A stretch of 64,000 bases of DNA from Cololabis saira (Eukaryota > Chordata > Actinopteri > Beloniformes > Belonidae), in the NCBI RefSeq assembly GCF_033807715.1, contig NC_084592.1:23941501-24005500 (forward strand), given 5' to 3'. Below, piece after piece: positions 25,201 to 38,200 of the stretch; position 1 is the stretch's first letter, and each line of letters begins with the position of its first letter. Under the pieces are notes generated by a model. That model worked only from the letters and a program-made list of their open reading frames with translations, had not been told where the DNA came from and did not search any database. Both the position numbers and the translations under genes were made by a program.

Positions 25201-25418
25201 TATATTTATCCTTTTAAGAATAACCAAGTCAAATGAAGGCTAGGTTAACGGTTTGGTGGTGTAGTTTGGTTGCTATTTGCCTCATTTTAAAGCCCAAAGC
25301 CTAACAATTTAAGTGGAGTAAATAGCTCAAAACAAAAACAGCAATGCTGGATTTAAAAAGATAAATCTTTTTGATAAGATTTCCTATGCAGTAAACATTT
25401 AAATTTCCACTTTAAACG

Positions 25419-25479
<61 letters not shown>

Positions 25480-25917
25480 ATACTAGACCATATTCTAACA
25501 TGTTCAGTTCTATTGAATAGAATATAAAATACTTAAAATTCCAACTGTAGGGGTTCACTAAATTAAATGAGTTTCATTATTTTGTTCCTAGTATGCATGT
25601 CTGCTGAACTTACCAAATATGGTTATTTGCCTGCTAAAGGGTTAAAAACCAGCAACCAGGTCCTGTAGATATTCAGAAATGTTATGCAACACACTCACGT
25701 CAGGTAGTCGCTAGTCAACCATAATTTTATTTTATTCATATAGCTCTTTCCGCTGTTTCCCATTCTTATGCAGTATTTTCTAAGTTACGTTTCATGTCCT
25801 GTGGTCTGAGAAGCCCTTTAACCGACCTCATTTCTCATTTTTCTGCTCCTCTGTTGTTTCTGTCTGCTGCCTTGCTCCTCATCTGTAGCCTTTGTCAAGC
25901 ACATCATGTCTGTGTAA
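19154..25917 (+). CDS. myl1: myosin essential light chain 1, fast skeletal (whole gene, six coding exons)
   Basis: The joined exons are 19154-19276, 20673-20700, 22274-22417, 24610-24783, 24881-24958 and 25889-25917. They encode 191 residues, the usual size for a MLC1-type essential light chain. The protein binds the lever arm of fast muscle myosin heavy chain. It has an N-terminal Lys-rich and Ala-Pro extension (residues 1-40) that can contact actin, then EF-hand-fold domains with degenerate loops ([37 protein letters not shown]), ending AFVKHIMSV. Exon sizes and phases (0,1,1,1,1) follow the vertebrate MYL1/3/4 pattern. The sequence resembles fast skeletal MYL1 more than atrial MYL4 or slow MYL3. 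The neighbour map2 supports MYL1. Intron 3 uses a GC donor. No alternative MLC3-type first exon was identified. Confidence 0.93.
19831..20183. repeat. palindromic MITE in myl1 intron 1
   Basis: A large imperfect palindrome centred near 20005. The outer arms contain TTGCTTGATCTACTT (19850) and AAGTAGATCAAGCA (20150); the inner arms contain ATGTAGATCAAGAAAGAC and its inverse. TCAACTTAATTTT units repeat near the centre. It is non-coding. It looks like a fish non-autonomous DNA element. Confidence 0.6.
20673..20700 (+). CDS. myl1: myl1 exon 2
   Basis: A 28-nt exon encoding IEFTPDQIE plus one base. The acceptor is GGCTTGTAG and the donor GTATGT. A 28-nt second exon is characteristic of essential light-chain genes. 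Confidence 0.93.
20720..22260. other. myl1 intron 2
   Basis: Intronic DNA with no gene. A (ACACAT)n-like run lies at 22188-22214. Open frames at 21483-21801 have no family resemblance and lack splice context. Confidence 0.5.
22274..22417 (+). CDS. myl1: myl1 exon 3 (first EF-hand region)
   Basis: 144 nt encoding [20 protein letters not shown] through [10 protein letters not shown]. The acceptor is CTTCAACAG. The 3' splice boundary falls before GCAAGT at 22418, a GC donor with otherwise strong consensus. This is the only junction that keeps frame with exon 4 (PDDMAGKR). Reading on without splicing gives a TAA four codons later. Confidence 0.92.
22420..24600. other. myl1 intron 3 (GC-AG)
   Basis: A 2.2-kb intron with no gene. 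At about 24290-24460 it holds a repeat with CCTTGTTGGGACAACTAAGC and GCCTGGCACTAATAAGACAG. An inverted copy of it lies at about 27630-27810. Confidence 0.55.
24610..24783 (+). CDS. myl1: myl1 exon 4
   Basis: 174 nt, phase 1 to 1, with acceptor TTCATCCAG and donor GTGAGT. It encodes [20 protein letters not shown] through the conserved segment [20 protein letters not shown] and [10 protein letters not shown]. This is the most conserved part of essential light chains. Confidence 0.95.
24881..24958 (+). CDS. myl1: myl1 exon 5
   Basis: 78 nt encoding [20 protein letters not shown] then GCINYE. The acceptor is CCTCCTTCAG and the donor GTGAGC. It lies 97 bp after exon 4. Confidence 0.95.
25421..25478. 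repeat. (ATT)n microsatellite in myl1 intron 5
   Basis: An uninterrupted ATT trinucleotide tract of about 58 bp within AT-rich intron sequence. No other element is apparent nearby. Confidence 0.9.
25889..25917 (+). CDS. myl1: myl1 exon 6 (C-terminus and stop)
   Basis: The acceptor CATCTGTAG is followed by codons for AFVKHIMSV and TAA at 25915-25917. This C-terminus is nearly invariant in fast skeletal essential light chains. The exon continues as 3' UTR to about 26425. Confidence 0.95.
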
Positions 25918-26401
25918 GGACCCTGCCACTGCTGTGGTGAACATCGAATAAGTGCAGACCCCATGGTGTCGCGACATCCACTCGCTGTTTCCTGCACCAT
26001 CAGTGGAATCAGGGGGAACAAAGGACTATGAGATGTCATTTCTTGAAGCCTTTTTTTTTTTCGTTTGTCCTATACTTTTTTCTTTCCTTTGTCCAAATGG
26101 TGCTTTTTTCTCCCCCTCCCCAACCACTCTCTTCCTTCTGCTACTTGGAAAGCTGTAACGATACCCACAAGGTCCTCACCTTCATCCGGTTCCCCGGCGT
26201 CATTGGGGTTTTTGGTGTCTCAGAGGAACAGAGATGGAGGAGGTGGAGTAATGATGACCATCCCCTCCCGCTTACTGTCTGGCTGGCTGTCTATCTTCCG
26301 GTAAAGTGACTGGTTTGGCCCAGGACTGGCCATTAAAATGAATTCCCACCTCATCAAACCCATCCCTGAGTCTTAACTTATTGTATCCTCTGCCATTTCA
26401 C

Positions 26402-26407
26402 AATAAA
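26402..26407 (+). terminator. myl1: myl1 polyadenylation signal
   Basis: AATAAA lies 485 nt after the stop and is followed by a T-rich stretch suitable for cleavage near 26420-26430. An ATTAAA at 26332 could be a weaker upstream signal. Confidence 0.7.
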
Positions 26408-26578
26408 CTTTCCACACTCCCATTTTATTATCCAATTTTTGACTCAGTCTTATGTTGGCATAGGAGAGGTAGATATAATCAGATGTTTTTTTATAGTACA
26501 ACTTAACATTTTGAGAAAATGCCCACCTGATAGGCCCTGATTACGTCAATCAGCTATTCATTAACCATACTAAAAAAT

Positions 26579-26714
<136 letters not shown>

Positions 26715-26901
26715 TGAACAGCTGCTGGAGGGCAGACTTCTAGTATCAGCTAAACTAAGGTAACTCAAATGAGCTGCACATCTATAGTAAAGTAAATCTT
26801 TACATCAAAGCTGAACCAAGAATGTTCATACCAGTCGTGCCTGTTTCCTTGTATGGCCATCTGAAAATGAGACAAGAAATCCAGTATCGCTTTCTGGAGT
26901 T

Positions 26902-26907
26902 TTTATT
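26902..26907 (-). terminator. map2: candidate distal map2 polyadenylation signal
   Basis: TTTATT on the plus strand reads AATAAA on the minus strand, about 2.07 kb beyond the map2 stop codon. Another AATAAA (minus) lies at 27949-27954. Long 3' UTRs are usual for MAP2-family transcripts, but which signal is used cannot be told from sequence. Confidence 0.35.
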
Positions 26908-27394
26908 GTCATTAATTGTTGTAATTGATGTCATATCAACAAGAGAAAAATCGCATACATCTACTTGACCTTTTAAATACATTTACAGTTGCTGCAGGGT
27001 AAAGCAGGAGGTGGGGGAAGGTCACACGGAGATGGGGTGCAGGATGCAGAAAAAACACCGAAGCAAACAAACAGTTGCAGATGAGGGCAGCAATTAGGCA
27101 GGAGGCAGGTCTTTCCACAAAACAGTGGGTGCAAAAGAAACTAGGTCATCCAAATACGTCATCCTAACAGATAAAACAGAAGGTCTGACTGCAGGAATTT
27201 AGTCAGTTGTCTTTTCTTTTTTGTGTCTTTTTTAATTTTTTTTTTAAATTTTTAATATTCTAGTATTTTTCAATGTATTTTTCTCCTCCGATTTCTTCAT
27301 CCAACACAGTGCAAAAACACATCCACATATGGTAGTGTCCTCTGTGAAATGGCACAGGGTCTACGCTGAATCCATACAAGTACATACACACCCA

Positions 27395-27499
<105 letters not shown>

Positions 27500-27599
27500 A
27501 GTTTCATGCAGTTATCCCTATTAGGAAACTGCATTGGCCTCTTTTCATTTCATACAGTCTAACCCAAATGTTAACTCTACACTTAACTAAAACCAGTCG

Positions 27600-27812
27600 A
27601 CTCTTAAATCTAACTGTAACATAATCTTAATTCACATCTTAGTTGGCACCTTAACCAGGACCCCAGAAATGACATTCTGCCTTATTAGTGCCAGGCTTCA
27701 GTCCCCACAGTGACTACTTGTCCCAACAAGGTCGGTCTTTACAACCAAAGAGGTCCCAACGAGGTAACAAAAACAAAAACAAACACACACACACACACAC
27801 ACACACACTTTA
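27600..27812 (-). repeat. inverted copy of the repeat in myl1 intron 3
   Basis: CACATCTTAGTTGGCACCTT, GAATGTCATTTCTGG-like sequence (inverse), CTTATTAGTGCCAGGC and GTCCCAACAAGGTCGGTC are reverse complements of segments at about 24300-24450. The element ends in an AC tract. It is non-coding. Two copies in inverted orientation lie about 3.3 kb apart. Confidence 0.65.
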
Positions 27813-28980
27813 GATTTCAAGTAGAGGCATCTTTTACTAAAGCATCCTCCCCTGTGGCTCAGACAACAAACAATAGTCAGTCCTGGTCAGTGTACTGTCA
27901 TCCCGTTTTAGTGGAGAAACATCTGTGCTGTTCATTAGTATGAGCTTTTTTATTTGCAGCTGCAGAGACTGGACACCTTTTCTTTAAAGATGGATCATTT
28001 GTGGAATGACTTCCACTGTTTTACATTCTTGTGATGCACAAACAGGCATTATAGTTAACTGCTGAGCAGATACAAGTGAATTGATGATCTTCGGCAGGAC
28101 TGAAATATATTCCACAGCAACACTAAACCAGCTCTCTGACATTATTACCAAGCCATTACACGGTAAACAACTATTGACTACAAAACATGAACCTTTTTTA
28201 ACCTTTATCCAATAAATGAGGAAATAACTTACTAAAATCCTGGTTTTAAAATACAAAATAGCATTTTCAGTATCTGAATTCATACATGCTTGTCATAACA
28301 TGACCTAGTGGTTTCATAAATGCAGTTTTACTATTATATTTTATAGCCATATTGTCACTTCCTTTTAAAATGTGTTTAAGGACATTGAGATGGCAAATAA
28401 CTTGTATTATACACATATTCTATATATATTAGTTAAATATATCATATATCAGGTGACAATTATGACTCGTATGTATGGATGCTTGTTTTGTTAGGGGATC
28501 TGGCATCCATGCACTTTTACTTAGCAAGAATAATACGCGCTGCATGGTATGGGTCAAAATATTTGTTATTCATAGTAGAAAAAAAGGCTGAAGCTTCTTT
28601 AAAACACTGATCCAAAATCATTAAAGCTGATGTTTGGTCTGCATCCTTTACTGGATATATCAGTTGTCAATCTACTCTATGCAACTTCATCCAAAAAAGG
28701 AGATCCACAAGATGTATCAGAAAAAAGCACATGTTTGGAGATTAAAGTAGAGAGGAAATAGTTGACAAAGGACTGAATTGCTGTAGATCCTAACTTGAGT
28801 CTCTACCAGGAGTTTAGAGATAGATCTTGAAATACATTTGTTTAGAGGCTGTGGAGTATTGCAGAAGGAGTGGGGACCACTCTGCGTCAAGGTGACAGAA
28901 GAGGGCAGAGAAGCTCAAAAGGGTGAGGATGAGGATGTCTGTTGGGGGAGGGTGGGAATGTCAATCCAGAGATCCATTGT

Positions 28981-29202
28981 TCACAAACCCTGCTTGGCCA
29001 GAGCTAAAGTGACATCCTCTGCCAAGGTGGCTAACTGTGGTGATTCCATGATGTTGAGACTGCCAGAGGATGACACGTGGCTTTCCCGGACACGTTGAGG
29101 TGACACTGAGCCCGACAAACCGGGTGACTGGGTGACAATCTCAGCCCCGTGGTCAACCCGGGCCTTTGCATGGTCACGAAATGATAGCTTGTGGCTCTCA
29201 AT
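28981..29202 (-). CDS. map2: map2 terminal coding exon
   Basis: Acceptor TTTAACAG at 29203, then 73 codons beginning [20 protein letters not shown], continuing EIVTQSPG, and ending [20 protein letters not shown] with TGA at 28983-28981. This is the conserved tau/MAP2/MAP4 C-terminal tail after the last repeat. Phase 0. Confidence 0.95.
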   Translation of the reverse strand: MESHKLSFRDHAKARVDHGAEIVTQSPGLSGSVSPQRVRESHVSSSGSLNIMESPQLATLAEDVTLALAKQGL

Positions 29203-32200
29203 CTGTTAAAGGGCCAGTGGGTTCATGTGAGAATCCTATGGCAATGAAACAAATTTATAACAACTGCAGATTGGTCTGGTTACATAACAAGACCTAATAC
29301 ATTGACAATCAAATTACAATACATTACAATCTCTTTAAGTATTTAAAGTTAAACTCAAAAATTATTGATGTAGATTCTCTCAATAATCCCTCATAAATTT
29401 GATGTTTTATTCTAAATGATCAATTTTGAGTATGACACTCACCGCGATGCGACCTCCACCAGGAATGTGATGAGCATTATCCAGGGAACCCACTTTCGCT
29501 TGGGCCTTATCTTTAAAATCCAACTTCACGCTCTCTATACGAACGTTACCACCACCTAGGAAGAAGCAAAGGTGGGTCAAAACTAGACAGCTTGAACATT
29601 CATGTGAAAAAGATGCTTATCTGGAGTCCTAGGAGGTGGACAACAACTGAGACCCTCCTCAAAAAAACAAACCCATCTATGCTGAAGGATATAAAATGAT
29701 ACAGTAGAAATTACAGAATCCGACCAGCAGGTGGAGCTCTAAAGGCATGAAGCATCACTGCAACACCATGAGGCAGGAATAAAGAAGTGCCCACATCTCA
29801 AAGCAATAGAAAAAGGCATAGTGGATACTAGTCTTTTTGCAAAACAAAACAGATCAGTAGCCATGACATGCAGACATGGAATTTTGGAATCCTTTAAAAA
29901 AACTAAATGTGCCAGTCTGACTTCAAAAGCCAGATAAACATAATAATACATAATAATACAACAATGATTTGTAATAAATGGTTTAGCTTTTAATTTCAGA
30001 GTTGTTTATTTGTTCTTTGTTTTTATCCGACCATTACAAAGAGTCATATCAACAAATAAGTTGAAAGTTTTGGAATTCATATAATTTGCTCAGGGCAAGA
30101 AACCTGAAAAGGCTTAATCAGAACTTCTCTAAACAACGTGCATGCACAGGTTAACCATCAAGTTAATGCTCTTTTAGAGCTCCATTCACATTGAAGGGAA
30201 AAGCTGCAGGTGTAATTTAGCACTATGTAATTTCTTATTTTGAATAAGAAAAATACTTTGTGCACTTTTACTTCAGTACATAGGGTCATAAGGTTAAGGG
30301 GAAAATGAAAGAAATACCTGAAAGTATCCTGTTATCTTGATAAAATATATTATAAAGTATCAGTTCATTGATCAAGGTAAGTAATTGAAAGAAAGAAAGA
30401 AAAAAAACCTCCTTCACGTTCACCCATTTCTCATATCTGTTTACAAATATTAAAGGTGAATCTTCAAGTAATTGTGGGACGGAATTACCTTCACATTTTC
30501 TTTTGTAAAGGATGGACATGATAAAGAATAAAAAAATAAAAGATTTTGAGGGTTTAACCAGCTCTCATGGCACAGTCATGGCCATGGTTGCCACTTGCAT
30601 ACTTCTGAGTAATTTTATTCAGTGAGAAACCTTCATAACCACAAAAGCTGACCTGACCTGATCATTTGACACAAGTCCAAATTGAATCCGTAACCCTCTC
30701 CAATCTCACACACTCAAGGCAGAATGACAGAAAACACTGTAATGTTGCCAGGAACCAAAACTAGCTCTGACGGTCGGCCGCCTGTGGACAGATCCATCAA
30801 GCTGTCAGTCTAAATGTAGTTCACGGCTTGATTGCGCTGTTGTTGTTCCTTCAGCTCACCAGGATGCTGGAGATGGCAGGAGCTGTATCTGACTGACTAT
30901 TTAAGGTGTTCACATTAAACTGCAAAATACATTTAACATTCATAGAAAGAGTGCATCTTCACTGTCTGATGAGTGAACAAATCCCAGAACTACATTTGAG
31001 ACTATTGGCTCCTGTTCAAACTGGTATTAACATGTGATGTTCCTGGTTAACTGGAATATGATTCAATATCAGAACTTTTTTTCCCCCAAACAATTTATGC
31101 ACTACCATCAATTTCCTATAACCCTTTAAGGCTGTCAAAAGCAAATGCAGTTTGAACTCATCAACTCATGAAATATAGATACCTCACCAAAGTTCACCTC
31201 AGCAATGTTAAGGAGTGCAGGACATCCCATGCATAAAGTCATCCTGCAAGGTATGTGGACTGCACTGAAGACCCTCTGGTACTTCTTTTACTCTTTTTTT
31301 TTTACTCTCCACTGTCACCTCATGCTTGGTCAGGATGGGCGATTGCATCAAAGTGAAGGTTTGATTGTTGCTGGGGTTTTTTTTTTCAACTAAGCAACAA
31401 TTTCATGAATTGGGATTGCATGCAATTTGAAATTTGGACCCAGTTGGAATGAACTGGATAATGAATTTGAATTCATAAACATGCATGAATTACAATAAAT
31501 GTAATTTCTTTTTAAACTTTTTAATACCCCTACCCCTTTTCGGACATGCAAGTGAAATTACTGTGCTGTTTTTTTGTTTTATTTTGTTTTGTTTTGTAAA
31601 ATTGTCTTGATCGGCCATTTTGTATTATTATTTCTGTTTTACTTGTTCATATTTACGTTATATATCATTGCATGTTCGGAATAAATCAATAAATCACAAA
31701 TCACAAATCACAAATCACAAACTTAGAAGGCTTTCTGTGTTCTTGTGTTCATATCTTCAGATGATTTTGTTGCAAATTGGCGCTATAAAAGTCAGGTGAA
31801 GTGAAGTGAATTGAACTGAATACTGCTAACTGGGCCCGATCCATATTTAAAATTGGTGGCAGGTGCACATCAGGCTTCGGCAGAGGTTACGGCACAGGGT
31901 CCCCAGCTAGGGTGGTCAGTTTGATGCAGAAACATAAATCACTTAAACGTACTACCCTCTCCATACCATACCTGGCCGATGATGGATGTTGTCTAGAGAG
32001 CCACACTTGGAGGTCACATGGCTCAAATCTATTTTCTTGTTCTGTATTTGCACCTGGAAGAAACACAGTTGGGACACAAGGTCAGAGCTCACAAGTCAAT
32101 GTGGGGTTCCAGCTGACATTCAAATCTAATTCTGCTCACATTAAATACTTCCAAATGTTTCTAAAGTTTTTTGGCATATCAGGTCAACACTACACCTGTA

Positions 32201-35200
32201 ACCACACCTTCTGCTCAAAGAAGATGACTGGTATCAGATGGAAATGAAGGGTTGTACTTTTCTGCCGTCTTTGCGTTTGACTTCAAAGAGAATTACTAGC
32301 TACATGTATATGCTGTAACTTTAAAAGGTTTTGGCACATTTAAAAACTTGTCAGATACACCGTGACATTGAGAAGTGTAAGCTTAATTAAACACAAAGTT
32401 GAAAGTAGGCACAGGCATAAGGAGAACGGAGATATAAAGACATGTGACACATCTGGGGGGGGGGGGGGGGGGGGGGGGTCAGACGAGAAATCCACAAAGA
32501 AATGCGCGAGGAGTAAACTGATGAGACAGCAAACAGAGTGGAGCCATAAAGCTTCAGACACAGCACAATGAATGATGGAGAAATACACCACATTCTGAGA
32601 TGAATCACTTGGACATGTCCAAGGTTACAGATTTAGGTCTTCCTCTAAGTACAATCAGTGTCTTCTATGGTTGCCTCTCTTGTAGGCCCTTTACGATAAA
32701 CATACCAAGAAAAAGAGACAATAACATTTAGGGAAAAAAAGTAACAGGAACGACACGAAGTAAAATATGCACCTTTAAGCTTTAAACAGACGTGTTGGTC
32801 AACCAGGTTATGGACTGATGGACGACAACGTAGAGACATGCATGCTTACTACTAGTAGAGGTATACAGCATGTGTCTAAAGGCAAGACTTGAGATGCGCT
32901 CTGTGTCATTGTGGTCAGACTTCAGACTGCAGTTTATTAAATCTCCAGCGATTTTGTCTTCTAAAAGTCAGATAAATCCTGATGTTGGTGTTTTACATTT
33001 TTTCTTTTAGCTCGTGTGATTGAATGCTTCATAAAACTATCAGGTAGCAGAGGTTACGACAAAGGAAACAGCCCAGACATTGAGCAACAACTAGAGGCTT
33101 CCTTTATGTAAAAAGCAGGATCTTAGTGGCATTCAGTTATTAAAGTTAATAAAAACTAATACTAAAACTGAAACTAAGTGAGAAAAAATAACTCAATTGA
33201 CTGTAATAAAAATAAAACCCAAAGATTTTTATAAAACTAAAACTAAATAAAAACTAGAATTAACAATGCAAAAATAGCTGATACTAAATAGAATTGCAGG
33301 TAAAAATAACTTTCATTTTTCTCATAATTTTTTTTTCGAATTAACAAAAAAGAGCAAAGGATTTTTGTACTGTATGGCATTGTGGTTGGGATTCAATACC
33401 TGTCAATACCTATGAGTCAATACTTCAAAAACTTAAATAAAACTAAAACTACCGATGAGCTTGTTAAACTTACTAAAACTAAACTGAAATAATCAAAAAA
33501 ATTTTATAATTGGTTTGGGTTACATGATATCCTTTCTCCAAGATGGCGCCGTACAACAAAAAATGGTTGCCAACGGTGTTAACCGGAATCAAATTCCCTG
33601 TCTGATATGTTCAAACTCGGCCAATAAAGCTGATTCTGATTCTGAATAGTAGAGTGAGTGCATTAAATTAGAACTCAATTTGTGAAAGAGAAACATAAAC
33701 TCTGTATTGGACAATGGGACAATTTTTAAAACTTCTCTAACGACCTGATTGGTTGGTATCACAACAGCAACCCCTGTATTGTCAGGTGCTGTAATGAGCT
33801 GCTACATTATGCATCTGTGATTAACACAGGAATTTTTTTGTTATTATGACATCTTGTTATTCCTGCAATGCATGTCCCTTTTAACTCTAAAACAATATAA
33901 AACAACTTTTTTAAATATGCTGTGTGTGTATGGATGTACAATATGGACATCCATTTGTTTGAACACAGCTGTCGCTCAGGTAAACCGGTATTTTCAGATT
34001 AAAAGTTCAAGATATAAGCGCTTCATTATATCATGCGATGCTTGGTGTGAGTAAAGTATTGAAAAGTCCAGCAAAAACCTTTCTTGTCGTATCGTTATTA
34101 GGGTTGTGTTCTGATGAATGGATGAAACACATCATTCAAATCAGGAACTGCGTATGGAGCATAATCTGCGCCTACTGTCTTCAGAGAAGTGTAATTGGAC
34201 CTTAGCAAGTGCTTCATGCAGTCTGCTCCCTTTTGTGGATAAACATGCCGGCAGCAGCCTCCCTAGTAAAAACTGGAACCTAAGGTGTCAAGTAACGAAG
34301 TACAAATACTTTGTTACCTTACTTAAGTAGAAATTTTGGTTATCTATACTTAACTGGAGTAATTATTTTTCAGACAGCTTTTTACTTTTACTCCTTACAT
34401 TTTCAGCCAATTATCTGTACTTTTTACTCCTTACATTTTAAAACAGGCTCGTTACTCTATTTCATTTCGGCCTTTAAAAAAAAACTATCCAGTTAAATTG
34501 CGCCATCAGGATAGAGTGAATTTGGTTGTGGTTGATGCACAGATGTTCTTGTCCAGTTTTGTTCTTACATCCGTTGCCCTCAGATTCCTGTAACTAAACT
34601 TGGATGTACATTCCAATAAAGGTTAGGATAAATGATAACATGCCTCTGAAGTTTGACTTTTTGCACCATTACAATACTTACTACAACTAGTCATCATATC
34701 TCCTGCTCTCTGAAACACATGTTAATGCTCAATAGTACACATATATGGTTCTTTAATATATTTGCATTATACTAAGATGCATTCATTTTCAATGGCTTTT
34801 GTCCTTAATGGCTTTTTTCCCCCTTACATTATTTACTTTTATACTTTAAGTAGTTTTGAAACCAGTACTTTTATACTTTTACTTGAGTAAAAAACTTGAG
34901 TTGATACTTCAACTTCTACAGGAGTATTTTTAAACTCTAGTATCTATACTTCTACCTGAGTAATGAATGTGAATACTTTTGACACCTCTGATTATAAAAT
35001 ACTAATTGGATGTGAAACACAAGCAAAATGTGAGAAAAGTTTAAAGGTGGGCCTCCTGTGATGAAAGCGAATGCTACAGAACATGGGCCTGTTGGGTTTA
35101 ATGTGTTGCTGACTTGTCCTGAGGTGGCAGGGAGTACAGTATGCTACACAAAATGGACCTAATATGGATACCAACATTACTTGGCACCACTTGATAAGTT

Positions 35201-38200
35201 CCCATTATGTGCATATCCTCCCACCGCACAGCACTGTGAGTCACCAAATTACCCTCGAGCCACAGTAACTACTTTTGCTCGATAAGGCATTGTAACCTCA
35301 ACAAAGAACAGGTCTTTCATTCTGTTGTCGAGTGCTGCAGGAGTAGACAATCAGCCTTCGGTACCCAAATTTGCTGGACACAAACCACGACTGGACAATG
35401 TGGTGTTGATGAAGAGCAGTAGTGTAGAGAGCTCCCACACTGCTGAGTGAAATAACTGTCGAGTGAGGTGGACAAGATAGCAATAACACAAAACAGTTGA
35501 ATCACACTGACAGTAAGACAAAGACAATGGGCTCGCAGGACAAGACTCACGTTTCCACCTCTTGCTGAGTAGCCCCGCCTGTCCAAGGACCCACACCTAG
35601 ACTGAACATGGCTATAGTCCAGCTTAACACTGGGGATGAGAACCTGCAAGGGCGGAGGTGAGGAGTGAGGTTGGAAAAGGCTTGGGCTTTCTGGCAAATC
35701 TTGTAAACACTTTTTATCTTCCCGTTGTTTCAATATTGTGCTCTTGAGTTCAGAGCTTGTTTGGCTGCTGTTTGAGCTTTAGTGGTTCCCCTGCGGCCCT
35801 GGAAAAACACCATTCAGCACATACAAACACTACAAGCTAACAGGGAGACCACATTTATATTACTGCTAGTATTGAATCATGAGCCAGCAGAATGCACATG
35901 CGATTACTCTTTTAAATTACTCTAGTAACTCTTGACCTAAGCCCTGACTACATGTGTGACTCAGTCGACTGAAAAAGGACTAACAGTTCCTATTTTAGCT
36001 TCTCGACTGACACCAGTGATATCGGTTAGACCAGGGGTCGGCAACCCAAAATGTTGAAAGAGCCATATTGGACCAAAAACACAAAAAACAAATATGTCTG
36101 GAGCCGCAAAAAATGAAAAGTCTTGTATAAGCCTTAGAAAGAAGGCAACACATGCTGCATGTATCTATACTAGTTATAACTGGGGGAATTATTATGCACT
36201 TTGAGAAAAAAGTCGAAATGTCGAGAAAAAAGTCAAAATTTTGAGAAAAAAGTCAAAATGTCAAGATTAATGTTGGAGTACAATCTTGAGAAAAAAGTCG
36301 AAATGTTGAGAAAAAAGTCGAAATGTTGAGAAAAAAGTCGAAATTTTGAGAAAAAAGTCAAAATTTCGAGAAAAAAGTCAAAATTTCGAGAAAAAAGTCA
36401 AAATTTCGAGAAAAAAGTTGAAATTCAGAGAAAAAAGTCGAAATGTCGAGATTAATGTTGAAGTACAATCTTGAGAAAAAAGTCGAAATGTTGAGAAAAA
36501 AAGTCAAAATTTCGAGAAAAAAGCCAAAATGTCGAGATTAAAAAAGAAAGGAAAAAGGAAGAAGAGAAAAAAGGGAAAAAAAAGAAAAAAGGAAAAAAAG
36601 AAGAGAATAAAAGGGAAAAAAAAAGGAAAAAAAAGGTCAAACATTTTTGTAAAAGCTCCAAGGAGCCACTAGAGCGGCGCTAAAGAGCCACATGCGGCTC
36701 TGGAGCCGCGGGTTGCCGACCCCTGGGTTAGACCAACCAGACCAGCAGAATCCTTTTCAAAGTCGTGACATTATTTAGGTTTTCTTGCGTAATACTGGAG
36801 ATAAATGCTAGTTTTAAATAACATTTAAGTCTTTTTAACAGCTGTACAGTACTGCTTTACTCCTGGACAGTAGTATGCTCACTGAGTGGAGCACTGATCC
36901 TGATGCAGCTGCATCAACAAAACTTTTCATTTCCTTGCAGTACAGGTCAGCTAAATAATCTAATTTTGGTTTAATTCAGAGTCTGTTTCAACAACAGGGA
37001 ACAAAAAAGTGTGTGTTTGGGACCTTGTAAGTGTAACCATCCTGCTGGAAATTAAAGGCCAAGGGAGATTAATACATTTAAACCTCAGCTTTTTTACGAA
37101 AAAATAATAACTAATCATAATCTAACCTTCCTTCAAGGTAAATTTATACAGGGTTTACATAGGGTAACTGATTGATGTAACTGAATACAAAGAGGGAATA
37201 AACCCTACAAAGGTACTTATTTAAAGACATACATTTACCATTTATGTCTTTAAATAAGTACATTTGTAGGGTTTTTTCCCTGCTAGGGTTTCTTTTGCTT
37301 TAATAGCCACTATTTCATATAAAAGTCTACCTATCTATGACAAAAGACTGTAATAAACTTCAACATAATACAAAAAAATACAATCGATTCATCCATCCAT
37401 CCATCCAACCATCCAAGCAGAGAGGCCCAGACCTCATTATCCCTGGCCATCTTTTCTAGCTCTTCCTTAAGGAGACAGAGGTGTTCCCAGGCCGGCTTCT
37501 CTCAGCATGTCTTAGGTCTGTCCAGGGACCTGTTCCCACGCAAAACACCTCCCCATGGAGTTGTCCAGGATGGATGCATACCCATCTAAACATTGAACCA
37601 CCTCAGCTGGCTCTTCTTGTCTTGGAGGAGGAGCAACTCAACTCTGAGTTCCTCCCAGATTACTAAACCCCTCACCCTATCTTTACAAAAGCGTTGAGGA
37701 ACTAAGCAGAGGAAACTTATTTTTTAACTTATTTTAGCTGCTTATATCAGGGACCTCGTCCTTTTGGCATTGTTCTCTCTTCATCACAACAGACTGGGAC
37801 AGTCTGCTGGTCTGCATGATTGCGGACGTTGCACCAAACTTGTTGATCTCCTGCTCCACTTTACTTCCACTTATGAACAAGAATCGGAGGCACTTGAACT
37901 CCTTGACCTGAGACAGCCCTTCACTTCCAAGCTGGAGAGGACATTCCATCCTTTTTGGAGAGAGAACCACGGCCTCAGATTTGAAGGTACTGATTCTCAT
38001 TGTGTCTACCTCAAACCTGCCTGCATACCGCTGAGAACTGAAGAAGCTTGATGAGACCAACAGGATTAAGTAATCTGCAAAAGGCAGTGTTGGACTCCAG
38101 GATGGACTACTTCTTTCCCCTGGATGCACGGGCCGCCCTGACAGAGTGCAACTCCACTGAGGGACACAATCATATCAGCTATGTGATCCAAACTCTCGCT

